The translations under genes and the position numbers were made by a program. Of a stretch of 64,000 nt of DNA, positions 51,310 through 60,046 are shown one piece after another. This DNA comes from Deltaproteobacteria bacterium GWC2_55_46 (lineage in GTDB: Bacteria; Desulfobacterota; GWC2-55-46): the NCBI GenBank assembly GCA_001595385.3, contig LVEI03000001.1:1517501-1581500 (forward strand), written 5' to 3'. Under the pieces are notes generated by a model. It did no database searches. It was not told where the DNA came from and was given only the letters and a program-made list of their open reading frames with translations. The stretch's first letter is position 1. Every line of letters starts with the position of its first letter.

Positions 51310-52122
51310 ATGAATATGTTCATCCTTGATAGCGAGATCTACATAAGGCTCGGATTTTTCCTGTCTATCTTCGCGTTTATGGCTGTGTGGGAGATCGCGG
51401 CGCCTCGCAGGGCCTTCACCACTTCAAAGCTCTCCCGCTGGTACAGAAATATTTCCATAACCTTTCTCAACGCCGTTGTTGTACGCATTCTTTTTCCTGT
51501 GACAGCCTTGGGTGTCGCCCTTATCGCCAGGGAGCGAGGATGGGGGGTCTTCAATATATTTTCGGCAGGTGATTTGATAGCGGGGGTCATAGCTATCATG
51601 GCCCTTGATCTGATCATTTATCTTCAGCACCGCTGGTTTCATTCCGCTCAGACCTTCTGGCGCATTCACATGGTCCACCATACGGACCTTGATGTCGATG
51701 TAACGACCGGGGCCAGATTCCATCCTTTTGAGATCATCCTCTCGATGATGATAAAGATGCTCGCGATCATCATAATCGGCGCTCCGGCCTGGTCCGTTCT
51801 GGCGTTTGAGGTCTTGCTCAACGGGACTTCGATGTTCAATCACTCCAACGCCTATATAGGCCTTCGAACCGACGGTATCCTGAGAAAATTTATCGTGACG
51901 CCTGATATGCACCGGGTCCATCATTCCGTATTGACCGATGAGACCAACAGCAACTTCGGCTTTAACCTGCCGTGGTGGGACCATTTGTTCGGCACCTACC
52001 GGCGTCTGCCTGCAGACGGGCATCAAGGCATGACGATCGGCCTCCCCGATTTCAGAGACCCGGACCGTCTAACGCTGTCATCAATCCTGGCCATGCCTGT
52101 TACCATGGGAAAACGGAGTTAG
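51310..52122 (+). CDS. Sterol desaturase / fatty acid hydroxylase superfamily protein
   Basis: A 270-residue integral membrane, non-haem diiron enzyme type. The three histidine boxes are HRWFH (near 106), HMVHH (near 119) and HRVHH (near 201), separated by membrane spans as in the superfamily. It uses oxygen to hydroxylate or desaturate a lipid; the substrate is unknown. The ATG at 51310 has no strong ribosome binding site. A 28-codon frame at 51114-51200 just upstream is too weak to call. Confidence 0.88.
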   Translation: MNMFILDSEIYIRLGFFLSIFAFMAVWEIAAPRRAFTTSKLSRWYRNISITFLNAVVVRILFPVTALGVALIARERGWGVFNIFSAGDLIAGVIAIMALDLIIYLQHRWFHSAQTFWRIHMVHHTDLDVDVTTGARFHPFEIILSMMIKMLAIIIIGAPAWSVLAFEVLLNGTSMFNHSNAYIGLRTDGILRKFIVTPDMHRVHHSVLTDETNSNFGFNLPWWDHLFGTYRRLPADGHQGMTIGLPDFRDPDRLTLSSILAMPVTMGKRS

Positions 52123-52126
52123 GCGT

Positions 52127-52162
52127 GGTGGGCTGTGCCCACCATCTTTTATCTGAGACCCC
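52127..52162. repeat. Imperfect repeat, left side of the toxin-antitoxin region
   Basis: GGTGGGCTGTGCCCACCATC…TCTGAGACCCC matches 53104-53141 with few differences. GTGGGC and GCCCAC inside it make a short dyad. A separate perfect dyad TTGGGTAA/TTACCCAA follows at 52191-52214. Confidence 0.7.
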
Positions 52163-52343
52163 GAAAAATCAACTCTTTCGGCCCTTCAGGTTGGGTAAGT
52201 GAAGCGTTACCCAACAAAAGCACTGAATCAAAGGGCTACGGCAGATTGCCGTAGCTTAGAGCCGGGTATAAAGCGGAGCTTAAAATATAATGGCGAAAAG
52301 AGTTGATTTCAAGTAGCTTATAAGCTACAATTGATAAAAATCA

Positions 52344-52676
52344 ATGGAAACGTACCCATACTCTATCGAGTATTACCTGACAGCTGCCAATAAAAAGCCA
52401 TTTAAAGAATGGCTGGGCGGCTTAGATATTGGGGCAAGGGCAAAGATTCGCGTCAGGCTGGATAGGGTTAGGCTGGGTAATCTGGGTAAAAACCGTTCTG
52501 TTGGTGAAGGGGTTTACGAATTAAAAATCGATTATGGCCCAGGGTACAGGGTTTACTATGCGCTGAATGGAAAAACAGTTGTGTTGTTACTGATTGGCGG
52601 CGATAAATCGACCCAGAAAAAAGATATCTTACTGGCAAAAGCCTATTGGCAAGATCACAAAGAGAGGAAACAATGA
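52344..52676 (+). CDS. HigB/Gp49-type toxin (RelE superfamily)
   Basis: A 110-residue protein: YSIEYYLTAANKKPFKEWLGGLD … VYELKIDYGPGYRVYYALNGKTVVLLLIGGDKSTQKKDI. The ELKIDYGPGYRVYY and LLLIGGDKSTQKKDI motifs are typical of COG3657 addiction-module killer proteins, probable mRNA-cleaving toxins. It overlaps the antitoxin gene by ATGA. The toxin-first order matches Hig-type modules. The DNA is visibly more AT-rich than its surroundings and sits between imperfect repeats, so it was probably acquired. Confidence 0.9.
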   Translation: METYPYSIEYYLTAANKKPFKEWLGGLDIGARAKIRVRLDRVRLGNLGKNRSVGEGVYELKIDYGPGYRVYYALNGKTVVLLLIGGDKSTQKKDILLAKAYWQDHKERKQ

Positions 52677-53005
52677 CTAAAAAAATCACCAGTTATCAGG
52701 AAGACCTGATCGAGTCCTTAAAAGACCCGCGTGAAGCCGCCGAATATCTAAATGCGGCAATTGAAGATGGGGATAAAGAAGTTTTTCTTTTAGCAATGCG
52801 GAATGTGATTCTTGCTCATGGTGGAATGGCGGTAGTCGCAAAAAAGGCGCGTATGAATCGAGAAAGCCTTTATCGTATGCTTTCAAAGAAGGGCAATCCA
52901 GAACTTAAAAGCATTTTAAATCTGCTTCAAATTGTTGGGCTGAAGATCAGTATTGAATCGGGGAAAAACAGCCGTACTAAAACAGTTAAGCGTAAGGCTG
53001 CATAG
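52673..53005 (+). CDS. HigA-like HTH antitoxin
   Basis: A 110-residue partner of the preceding toxin (COG3636-type antidote). It starts at ATG 52673, whose ATGA overlaps the toxin stop. The HTH is GGMAVVAKKARMNRESLYRMLSKKGNPELKSILNLLQIVGL, followed by a basic tail (SRTKTVKRKAA). It would neutralise the toxin and repress the operon. GAGAGGAAACA serves as ribosome binding site. Confidence 0.9.
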   Translation: MTKKITSYQEDLIESLKDPREAAEYLNAAIEDGDKEVFLLAMRNVILAHGGMAVVAKKARMNRESLYRMLSKKGNPELKSILNLLQIVGLKISIESGKNSRTKTVKRKAA

Positions 53006-53103
53006 GGCTATTGCGCTAGCTATGTTTTTACCAGCCGGGTGGGCTCCGCCAACCATTAAAAAGAGGCCATTAATGACATTGCATGTCGAATTATAGCTTC
53101 GTA

Positions 53104-53141
53104 GCTTGGGCTCGGCCCACCATTCTTTGTCTGAGACCCCT
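53104..53141. repeat. Imperfect repeat, right side of the toxin-antitoxin region
   Basis: GCTTGGGCTCGGCCCACCAT…GTCTGAGACCCC, the counterpart of 52127-52162 in direct orientation. Confidence 0.7.
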
Positions 53142-53245
53142 GCAATCCTCTTCTCCCCTGAAATTCCCGGTTGCGTACACCGTCAATAGATTGTATGTTA
53201 TTTGAAAGCAGACCAACTCAATTTTTATATCATGAAAGGTGGATC

Positions 53246-53455
53246 ATGGACGTAAAGGACAGCAACGGAAACGCCCTTAGCGATGGGGATTCTGTGCAGG
53301 TCATCAAAGACCTTAAGGTAAAGGGCTCTTCCATCACCCTTAAAAGGGGGAAGGTCTTTAAAAGCATCCGCCTCACCTCTAAAAACGATGAGGTCGAGTG
53401 CCGTGAGGGTAAGACCACGATTGTTCTAAGGACGGAATTTTTGAAAAAGGCCTGA
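53246..53455 (+). CDS. PhnA/YjdM-like protein lacking the zinc ribbon
   Basis: 69 residues: MDVKDSNGNALSDGDSVQVI, DLKVKGSSITLKRGKVFKSIRLT, VLRTEFLKKA. This is the C-terminal domain of the YjdM/PhnA family (alkylphosphonate-operon protein, true function uncertain). The usual N-terminal zinc ribbon is absent. The start is chosen at ATG 53246, preceded by GAAAGGTGG; the frame is open 25 codons further upstream but does not encode a ribbon. Confidence 0.8.
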   Translation: MDVKDSNGNALSDGDSVQVIKDLKVKGSSITLKRGKVFKSIRLTSKNDEVECREGKTTIVLRTEFLKKA

Positions 53456-53522
53456 TCCTGTAATCCGGCGGACCGGGTTTCGCTCTCGCGAGACCCGGTA
53501 ATCTGATCTCCCGCCTGGCTCA

Positions 53523-55079
53523 TCAAAGCCCGCCCATGGGCTCCGCCCCTTTAAGCACCTCCAGCGCCATCGCCCTGTTCTTGCGGGCCGCAACGTCAGT
53601 CGGGTCTATCGCAAGGGCCTTGTTAAAGTCGTTCAGGGCCAGCCCGTATCTGCCAAGTATCCCGTACGCGCTCCCCCTGTTCACGTAGGCGTCCTTGTAG
53701 CCAGGGTTCAGGAAGAGCACCTTCGTGAAGTCCTCGATGCTCTTTTCGTAATCCCCCGCGTCGAAATACGCGGAACCCCGGTTGTAATAGGGGAGCAGGT
53801 TTATGGGATTATCGGCAGCGGCCCCCTTCTCCTCAATGATCGATATCTGATAGGACCAGAGCGAGAGCGAGTCCTTCCATACGGGCAGTTGTCTCCACGT
53901 AAGCGCGGCCAATATCGAAGACGAGATCAAAATGGCCGCCGCAACTGGAAAGATCGAACGCCCGTTCAATCTGCCGGCGAAATGGACGGCAGCGAATGAG
54001 ATGAGTATCGTGGGGGCGACGCTGGGAAGGTATGCGTACCTGTCGGCGGCTGCCTGCGCGCCTGCCTGCACCAGCCCTGAAACCGGCGTAAGCGTTACCA
54101 CATAGTATAGCCAGACGGCTGTAAAGGCCTTGTTCTTTTTAAAGGTGTACGCGCATAGAAGGCTGATCGCCAGAAAAACGATAGCCGTAAAAACGTATTC
54201 TGCCGAGAGGACTGTTACATTTCCGGGGTGGGGGTAGAAGGGGGCGAGCCCTGCCGGCACCAGAAGTTTTCCTATATAGAAGATGAAGGCCTTCAAGGCG
54301 ATCATCACACGCCCCTGCAGGCTTACATCAGCGGTTGTAGAGATTGCGGCCTGCTGGGTCGAGAGGGTTATGGCCGCTGAAAGGATGCTCAGGGCGAAAA
54401 ATGGGATCTTTTCGATTATGGCGCGTTTCAAGCCCTTCCCAAGGCGCTCAAGCGGATAGAGGTCAAGTAGCAGGAGGACGATGGGCAAAGAGACGACCAT
54501 CGGCTTGCTCATGAGGCCGAGGGCGAATAAGAGAAGGGCCGCGGCGTACAAGCCCCTGGATGGGGCCAGCGCGTATCTCATGTAGGCGAGCAGGCTCAGA
54601 AGGAAGAAGAAGGCGCTCAAGACGTCCTTCCTTTCCGATATCCACGCGACCGACTCAACGTGAACAGGGTGCAGCCCGAAGATGAGCCCCGCGAGAAGAG
54701 CGCCAGCGAGCGCGGTCCGTTCCGGCAGTTTTATCGCCTGGGCGATACGGACGGCGATGAGCGCGACAAGGGCGCTATTCACGGAATGGAAGAGCGAATT
54801 GGTAAGGTGATAGCCTGCCGGGGCAAGTCCCCATACCAGGTAGTCAAGTGCATAGGAGAAGATAACGAGGGGCTGCCAGTTGGCGACAAAAGAATTTGTG
54901 AAAGCGCCCTTTACAAGCTCCATCCCGCCTGTTCGCAGAAGCGTATTATCCGTTACGTAGATCGGGTCGTCCCAGTTGACGAAGCCGAACCAAAGGGACG
55001 GCAGATAGAGCGCAAAGGTGACAGCCGCCACGATGGCTGCGACGACGTTTTCCTTATAGACGTATCCCTTACCGACCAT
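53523..55079 (-). CDS. GT-C-like membrane protein with C-terminal TPR (paralog 3)
   Basis: 518 residues. It shares with paralog 2 the opening FVNWDDPIYVTDN, PLVIFSYALDYLVWGLAPAGYHLTNSLFHSVN, HPVHVESVAWISERKDVLSAFFFLLSLLAYMRYA and a C-terminal TPR array (NRGSAYFDAGDYEKSIEDF, NRGSAYGILGRYGLALNDF). It is probably a periplasm-facing glycosyltransferase using a lipid-linked sugar. It is single, with 64 bp to the PhnA-like gene at its 3' side. Confidence 0.78.
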   Translation of the reverse strand: MVGKGYVYKENVVAAIVAAVTFALYLPSLWFGFVNWDDPIYVTDNTLLRTGGMELVKGAFTNSFVANWQPLVIFSYALDYLVWGLAPAGYHLTNSLFHSVNSALVALIAVRIAQAIKLPERTALAGALLAGLIFGLHPVHVESVAWISERKDVLSAFFFLLSLLAYMRYALAPSRGLYAAALLLFALGLMSKPMVVSLPIVLLLLDLYPLERLGKGLKRAIIEKIPFFALSILSAAITLSTQQAAISTTADVSLQGRVMIALKAFIFYIGKLLVPAGLAPFYPHPGNVTVLSAEYVFTAIVFLAISLLCAYTFKKNKAFTAVWLYYVVTLTPVSGLVQAGAQAAADRYAYLPSVAPTILISFAAVHFAGRLNGRSIFPVAAAILISSSILAALTWRQLPVWKDSLSLWSYQISIIEEKGAAADNPINLLPYYNRGSAYFDAGDYEKSIEDFTKVLFLNPGYKDAYVNRGSAYGILGRYGLALNDFNKALAIDPTDVAARKNRAMALEVLKGAEPMGGL

Positions 55080-55269
55080 GAGAAGGGCCTTTCCCTTGCT
55101 ATCTCAAATAGACAAGGATTATAAATCAATATGCCCCCCTCCTTCCAGATTGTTTTTTTTCCTTTCAATCAAAAGAATAGTCCCGGGGGCGTAGAAATAG
55201 TATTATCTCCCCTTCGGGAAGCGGGGGCGGGGCTCATCGCCATTCAATTATCGAAGGAGGAGCCGGAAG

Positions 55270-55959
55270 TTGAAGCACGGCGGCCATGGCCTTAAGGCCC
55301 TCATTTTATCTTCATCCATCGTTCTCTTTTTTTGTCAGAGCGCAGTCGCGGAAGTCATTACCTCGCTGCCCGACCCAGGCAAAAACGCTGTTGCCCTGAC
55401 CTTTGACGCGTGCGAGACAAAGACCCCGTCGCACTTCGACAAAAAGGTCCTCGATTACCTCGTTAAAGAAAAGATACCATTTACGGTCTTCATAACGGGC
55501 AGGTTCGCTGAAAGGAACAAAGAAGACATATTAAGGCTTGCCGAGCTTGGCTTTGTCGAGTTGGAGAACCATTCGAGGAACCATGTCATGCACATGGAGG
55601 CGTTGAGCGAAAAAGAGGTGCTCGAAGAGATATCCGATAACGTGCTCAAGGGGATAACCGGCAAAAAGACGAAGTTTTTCAGGTTTCCGGCAGGTAACTA
55701 TGACCAGAAGACGCTCGAGCTGGTCGAGCGGAAATACAAGGTGGTACATTGGACCTTCCCAAGCGGCGACCCTGATAAGAATATAACCGCGGAGATGCTT
55801 GTAAAGTCAGTCACCTCAAATACCAGGCCAGGCGACATATTGATCTTTCATATAAACGGGAGGGGGTACGGCACGGCAGAGGCGTTGCCGGAGATAGTCG
55901 AGCGGCTTAGGAAAAGGGGGCTCCATTTTGTAAAACTGGAGGAGATTATCCAGCCCTGA
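55270..55959 (+). CDS. Secreted polysaccharide deacetylase (NodB domain)
   Basis: A 229-residue protein with a signal peptide (LKALILSSSIVLFFCQSAVA) and a NodB homology domain. Motif 1 reads ALTFDACE: the catalytic Asp is present, but the second Asp of the usual TFDDG is Ala. Motif 2 is ENHSRNH with the His pair, motif 3 is RFPAGNY and motif 5 is GDILIFHING. It removes acetyl groups from a surface polysaccharide or peptidoglycan. The start is TTG 55270 with GAAGGAGGAG upstream. Confidence 0.85.
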   Translation: MKHGGHGLKALILSSSIVLFFCQSAVAEVITSLPDPGKNAVALTFDACETKTPSHFDKKVLDYLVKEKIPFTVFITGRFAERNKEDILRLAELGFVELENHSRNHVMHMEALSEKEVLEEISDNVLKGITGKKTKFFRFPAGNYDQKTLELVERKYKVVHWTFPSGDPDKNITAEMLVKSVTSNTRPGDILIFHINGRGYGTAEALPEIVERLRKRGLHFVKLEEIIQP

Positions 55960-56030
55960 ACCCTTTAGGTGAAGGAAAGGTTACTCGACAGGGTGGCCGC
56001 AAGCGGCTTTAGCGAAACGCACACCCCGTT

Positions 56031-56156
56031 TCAGCGCCCCCTGAAGAACCTCTTGACGATAGCGATGAGGATGCTCGTGGCCACAAACCCGGCAAGGAGC
56101 GCCGCAACAGGGTCTGTTGTTATCCTCTCCCAGAACGTGTTTATGATATACTCCAA
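56031..56156 (-). CDS. 41-residue single-span membrane protein
   Basis: On the minus strand a TTG at 56156 follows AAAGGAGG at 5-nt spacing. The product reads MEYIINTFWERITTDPVAAL, then LAGFVATSILIAIVKRFFRGR: one membrane helix with a basic end. The strong ribosome binding site and amphiphilic layout support a real gene. It lies 63 bp downstream of the methyltransferase gene on the same strand. Function unknown. Confidence 0.6.
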   Translation of the reverse strand: MEYIINTFWERITTDPVAALLAGFVATSILIAIVKRFFRGR

Positions 56157-56219
56157 ACCGTCCTCCTTTCAGGTACTTATACCACTTTCAAGTACGCATT
56201 TGCAATCGGTAGTGGCCTT

Positions 56220-56856
56220 TCACCGGAGCGCCTTCTTTTGAGCCCTTATAACTATAAATGAGCCCTCACCATGCCCTTCCTTCGGCTCCTCAGGCTTACC
56301 AGTTGGCCTCGTGAAAAGCGACTGGGAGAATGCGAGGTCCGCAAAGCCGGACGTCCGCAGTAGCTCGATAGCCTCGGAGGTGGAAAAGAGTTTCGCGTCC
56401 CGGTAGAACTCATCATCGCCTTTTCTTGAGGAATACTCCTTGCCCAGCTCGCTTTCCCTGTCTATCATCGCAAGTAGAAGGCAGCCGCCGGGCCTTATTA
56501 TCCTTCGTGCCTCCTTCAGGGCGGTCTCCGCGTCGTCAACGAAGCAAAGCACATCTACCATGAGGGCGAAGTCGAAGCTGTCATTCAAAAAAGGCAGCCT
56601 TTCGGCAACTCCCGCGACGGCGTCGATGCCCCGTCTTCTCGCCAGCCCCCTCATAGCCCCAGAGGGCTCAACGCCTGTGCGGATGCCAAGGGCTTTTGCG
56701 AACCTCCAGGTCCCCGTCCCTATCTCTATCCCATCGCCGCCCTGGGGGCAGGAGCATCCTTATGGCCTTGAGTTCGGAAGCGAAGAGAGCCATGTTCCTG
56801 TCGAACCAGCCATCATATCTTTCGGCGAACCTGTCGAACTGATCGGTCTTTGCCAT
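56220..56856 (-). pseudogene. SAM-dependent methyltransferase, frameshifted
   Basis: The N-terminal piece (from ATG 56856: MAKTDQFDRFAERYDGWFDR … RMLLPPG) and the C-terminal piece (to 56220: GVAERLPFLNDSFDFALMVDVL … RPGGCLLLAMIDRESELG) are in different frames. Removing one C from a five-C run (minus strand, near 56750) rejoins them as LLPQGGDGIEIGTGTWRFA, restoring SAM motif I. The gene is therefore a UbiE/Coq5-like class I methyltransferase of about 210 residues broken by a single homopolymer indel. It is either a recent pseudogene or a sequencing error. Confidence 0.8.
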
Positions 56857-56928
56857 CGCGGATTTGACAACTCCTGTTAATTCATTTAATGTACCCTCTA
56901 ATATTTTCGAAAGTCAAAGGGAAAAGGC

Positions 56929-57420
56929 TTGAGCGCGAGGCAGGATGAGATCTTCATGGCCGAGGCCATGAAAGAGGCCCGAAAGGCCGCCGCAAAGGGC
57001 GAGGTGCCTGTAGGCGCGGTGATAGTCCTCGACGGCAAGGTAATAGCCAGGGGCCATAACAGGCGTGAGACAGCGAACGACCCTTGCGCCCACGCGGAGC
57101 TTCTCGCCATCAGGTCAGCCTCAAGAAAGCTCGGCAGCTGGAGGCTTTCAGGGACGACGCTTTACGTAACGCTCGAGCCGTGCCTCATGTGCATGGGGGC
57201 GATAGTCCTGGCGCGCATCCCAAGGATGGTCTTCGGCCCCATGGACCCGAAGGCGGGCGCGGCTGGCTCTCTTTACGACATACCGGCCGACAGCAGGCTT
57301 AACCACAGGGTCCATACAAGGGCAGGGGTCCTCGCGTCAGTATCGGAAGAGCTCCTTAAATCATTTTTCAGGAAGCTAAGGGCGGAAAAAAGGGAAAAAA
57401 GAGGGGAAAAGCCCTCGTAA
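56929..57420 (+). CDS. tadA: tRNA-specific adenosine deaminase
   Basis: Deaminates A34 of tRNA-Arg(ACG) to inosine; that tRNA is encoded at 50139. The 163-residue protein has the zinc/catalytic set H55-x-E57 (CAHAELLAIRSA) and C85/C88 (LEPCLMCMGAI). The start is TTG 56929 behind AAAGGGAAAAGG. A basic tail (RAEKREKRGEKPS) extends the usual length slightly. It is 47 bp upstream of the phosphomannomutase gene. Confidence 0.94.
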   Translation: MSARQDEIFMAEAMKEARKAAAKGEVPVGAVIVLDGKVIARGHNRRETANDPCAHAELLAIRSASRKLGSWRLSGTTLYVTLEPCLMCMGAIVLARIPRMVFGPMDPKAGAAGSLYDIPADSRLNHRVHTRAGVLASVSEELLKSFFRKLRAEKREKRGEKPS

Positions 57421-57467
57421 TCCCTGTTTTCATATATAATGGTATAAATCACTTTTGGGAGAAATCG

Positions 57468-58913
57468 ATGAGCCTTTCCGACGCGATATTCAGGGAGTAC
57501 GACATAAGGGGGCTGTGGGGCAAGGACCTTACGGTAGAGGTCGCCGAGCTTATCGGCAGGGCCTACGCGATATTTGCTGAAAGGCACGGCGCCAAGATCG
57601 GTCCCGGCTTCAAGATAACGGTGGGCAGGGACGTGAGGATGAGCTCAAAGCCCCTCTATGACGCGCTCGTCCTTGGCTTGACCGAGAGCGGGGTAAACGT
57701 AATCGATATAGGCGAGTGCCCGACCCCCTTGCAGTATTTCTCGATGCACACACTTAAGGTGGGCGGCGGCGTCATGATAACCGGAAGCCATAACCCCTCC
57801 GAGTACAACGGCTTCAAGGTGAGCGTCGGCAAAGAGACGATCCACGGCCATGGGATACAGGAGCTGAAAAAAGTCATAAAGGAAGAGGTTCTGGGTAAAC
57901 CCGCCCGCAAGGCGGCAACTCCCGGTACGGTAGAGACCTTCGACGTAATAAAAAGCTACGTGGAGTATGTGGGTAACTCTGTAAGGCTGCCGGCGACGGA
58001 AAAACCCATCAAGATCGTGCTCGACTCCGGCAACGGTACCGCCGGGGCGGTCGCACCGCAGCTTCTGAGAAAGCTCGGGTGCGATATAATAGAGCTCTAC
58101 AGCGAGCCGGACGGCTCTTTCCCCAACCACCACCCGGACCCGACCGTCCAGGAGAACCTGCTCGACCTTATCCAGACGATAAGGCGGGTGGGGGCTGACT
58201 TCGGGGTCGCCTATGACGGGGATGCCGACAGAATAGGCATCGTCGATGAAAGGGGGGGTATCATCTGGGGGGACAAGCTCATGGTCATATTCTCCAGGTC
58301 TATATTAAAGGAGAGGCCCGGCGCGACCATAGTCGGCGAGGTCAAATGCTCGCAGGTCATGTACGACGAGATAGCGAGGATGGGCGGAAAGCCCCTCATG
58401 TGGAAGACGGGCCACTCCCTTATAAAGGCCAAGATGAAGGAGGTAGGCGCCTCGATGGCTGGCGAGATGAGCGGACATATATTCTTCGCGGACAAATGGT
58501 TCGGCTTTGACGACGCCGTCTACTCTTCTTGCAGGGTGGCTGAGATAGCCGCCATGGAAAGGGCGGCAAACCCGGCCTTCCGCTTCTCTTCCATGCTCGC
58601 CGGGCTGCCCGAGACCGTAGTTACGCCTGAGATAAGGATAGACTGCCCGGATGAGCTTAAGTTCTCCGTGATAGGGATGCTCGAAGAGGCGATAGGCTCT
58701 GGTTCTGAGGATTTCAAGATCAGGGACATCATAAAGATAGACGGCCTGAGGGTGAACTTCGAAGGGGGCTGGGCCCTTGTGCGGGCATCGAACACCCAGC
58801 CGGTGCTGGTGCTGCGTTTCGAGGCTACGGACAGGGCGCTCCTTGAGAAGGCGAAGGCCTTTATAAAAGAGAAGCTCGAAGCTGTTCGCCCCGGAGAGAG
58901 CATAGAGATCTGA
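57468..58913 (+). CDS. Phosphomannomutase/phosphoglucomutase (AlgC-type)
   Basis: Interconverts hexose 6- and 1-phosphates for nucleotide-sugar synthesis. The 481-residue protein has the phosphoserine loop TGSHNPSEYNGFK (S107), metal loop DGDADRIG (about 249-256), sugar-binding loop GEMSGHIFF and phosphate-binding RASNTQPVLVLRFEA. It provides precursors for the O-antigen/polysaccharide genes downstream. Confidence 0.95.
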   Translation: MSLSDAIFREYDIRGLWGKDLTVEVAELIGRAYAIFAERHGAKIGPGFKITVGRDVRMSSKPLYDALVLGLTESGVNVIDIGECPTPLQYFSMHTLKVGGGVMITGSHNPSEYNGFKVSVGKETIHGHGIQELKKVIKEEVLGKPARKAATPGTVETFDVIKSYVEYVGNSVRLPATEKPIKIVLDSGNGTAGAVAPQLLRKLGCDIIELYSEPDGSFPNHHPDPTVQENLLDLIQTIRRVGADFGVAYDGDADRIGIVDERGGIIWGDKLMVIFSRSILKERPGATIVGEVKCSQVMYDEIARMGGKPLMWKTGHSLIKAKMKEVGASMAGEMSGHIFFADKWFGFDDAVYSSCRVAEIAAMERAANPAFRFSSMLAGLPETVVTPEIRIDCPDELKFSVIGMLEEAIGSGSEDFKIRDIIKIDGLRVNFEGGWALVRASNTQPVLVLRFEATDRALLEKAKAFIKEKLEAVRPGESIEI

Positions 58914-58924
58914 TCTCTACTCCC

Positions 58925-59089
58925 GGTCCCCCTCTTTCCTAAAGAGGGGTCAGGGGAGATTATACGTAGGGTGCGCCGTGCGCACCAAAAATAGTCCCCC
59001 TTTGGAAAAGGGGGAGATTTCAGAGATTATACGTAGGGTGCGCCGTGCGCACCAAAAATAGTCCCCCTTTAGGAAATGGGGAGATTTCA
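58925..59089. repeat. Tandem REP repeat (67-bp unit) between phosphomannomutase and regulator B
   Basis: Two near-identical units start with GAGATTATACG at 58956 and 59023. Each contains GTAGGGTGCGC-cg-TGCGCACC and a C5/G5 hairpin. Related single copies are at 6071-6125 and 47846-47923. They fill the gap up to the leader of the second CI-like gene. Confidence 0.85.
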
Positions 59090-59136
59090 ACGGAGTTTTT
59101 TTTCAGCTGGTCGTTAAACCCAAAAGGAGCCATTGG

Positions 59137-59556
59137 ATGGGCGTTAACTATGCTGATGTGATAGAAAGGATGAAATGGGCGGGCCATCTCAAGAACGACT
59201 CGGCTGTGGCGAGAGCGCTTGGGGTGACCCCGCAGGCCCTTTCCAACTATAAAAAAAGGGGCGAGATGCCATCAGACCTGGCTCTCGCCTTCTCCGAGAA
59301 GTTCGGTGTCGCGCTTGACTGGCTGCTGGGCGGCTCCGGCGAGGTCTATAAACCGGGCAGGGCGCCGGCGGCTGGCGAGGGGACAAGTCTATATCCGGGG
59401 AAAGGCCCCTCCGGGAATGGGGGGATCTCTGCTGAAGAATCGGTCTATATAATGAAGCTCCTCAAGATACTGAGGGGCCCGGAAGCGTCGCATTCTGCCG
59501 CGATAAAATCGACTATCGACTCTGTTGTCAAGGCACAGGAGAAGGAATTCGACTGA
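59137..59556 (+). CDS. CI-type helix-turn-helix transcriptional regulator (paralog B)
   Basis: 139 residues, strongly similar to the protein at 891-1379: YADVIERMKWAGHLKNDSAVARALGVTPQALSNYKKRGEMP, then LDWLLGGSGEVYKPG, a shorter linker and the shared C-terminal helix (SVYIMKLLKILRGP, SAAIKSTIDSVVKA). There is no peptidase domain. AAAGGAG precedes the ATG. Palindromes that could be operators lie 420-490 bp downstream, ahead of the wzm gene. Confidence 0.87.
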   Translation: MGVNYADVIERMKWAGHLKNDSAVARALGVTPQALSNYKKRGEMPSDLALAFSEKFGVALDWLLGGSGEVYKPGRAPAAGEGTSLYPGKGPSGNGGISAEESVYIMKLLKILRGPEASHSAAIKSTIDSVVKAQEKEFD

Positions 59557-59564
59557 ACTGTCTT

Positions 59565-59700
59565 CCTTTAACAGGCATGAAATAAGTCCATCTGCTTTGT
59601 TATCATCGTCGCTCGCGCTTCGTACCAAAGAAGTACGCCTCATTCGTCAAACGGCGAGAATCGCCGTTTTTAAATCAGCCTGAACAAAATCCTCTGAAAT
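59565..59700. repeat. Dispersed repeat, copy 3 (inverted), with terminator-like hairpin
   Basis: AACAGGCATGAAATAAGTCC and downstream AAGTACGCCTCATTC are the reverse complement of sequence at 8748-8838. Within it ACGGCGA-gaa-TCGCCGT plus five T (59651-59671) can terminate the regulator B transcript. Confidence 0.7.
59651..59671 (+). terminator. Intrinsic terminator after regulator B
   Basis: ACGGCGA/TCGCCGT stem with GAA loop and a T5 tail, 95 bp past the stop codon. Confidence 0.7.
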
Positions 59701-59977
59701 CCCCTCCTTCAGGACGATTATCCGGTCCAAAATACCTTCATGATTAGGTAGCCTTAGCATTTAATCTCTACGGGTTGAATTCCCGGCAACTTGCTGCGTG
59801 ATTTTATATCCTCTCCCCGGTGGGGGAGAGGGAGCAGAAGCGTCATAGAAGGGCTTCAGATACTCCGCTGTTTTGCGGCGGGTTCATTCCGGCGAGCCGG
59901 GGGATTTTCGGCATTCAGGGCGGTGTCGATTTCAATGGGAGCATAGGCTATTTACCTAATGATTAAAGTATTTTAAT

Positions 59978-60046
59978 CTTTGTTCATAAAATGAACAAAG
60001 CCATTGACGAGAGTTCCTTGCCTATGCTATCGTTCATTTAATGAAC
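59978..60046. promoter_or_regulatory. Twin palindromes of GTTCAT type, candidate operators
   Basis: CTTTGTTCAT-aaa-ATGAACAAAG (59978-60000) has 10-bp perfect arms. GTTCAT-tta-ATGAAC (60032-60046) repeats the core with the same 3-bp spacer, centre to centre 50 bp (about five helical turns). They lie in the leader of the polysaccharide export genes and just after CI-like regulator B. The rest of the 59.7-60.25 kb gap shows no convincing gene. Confidence 0.6.
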
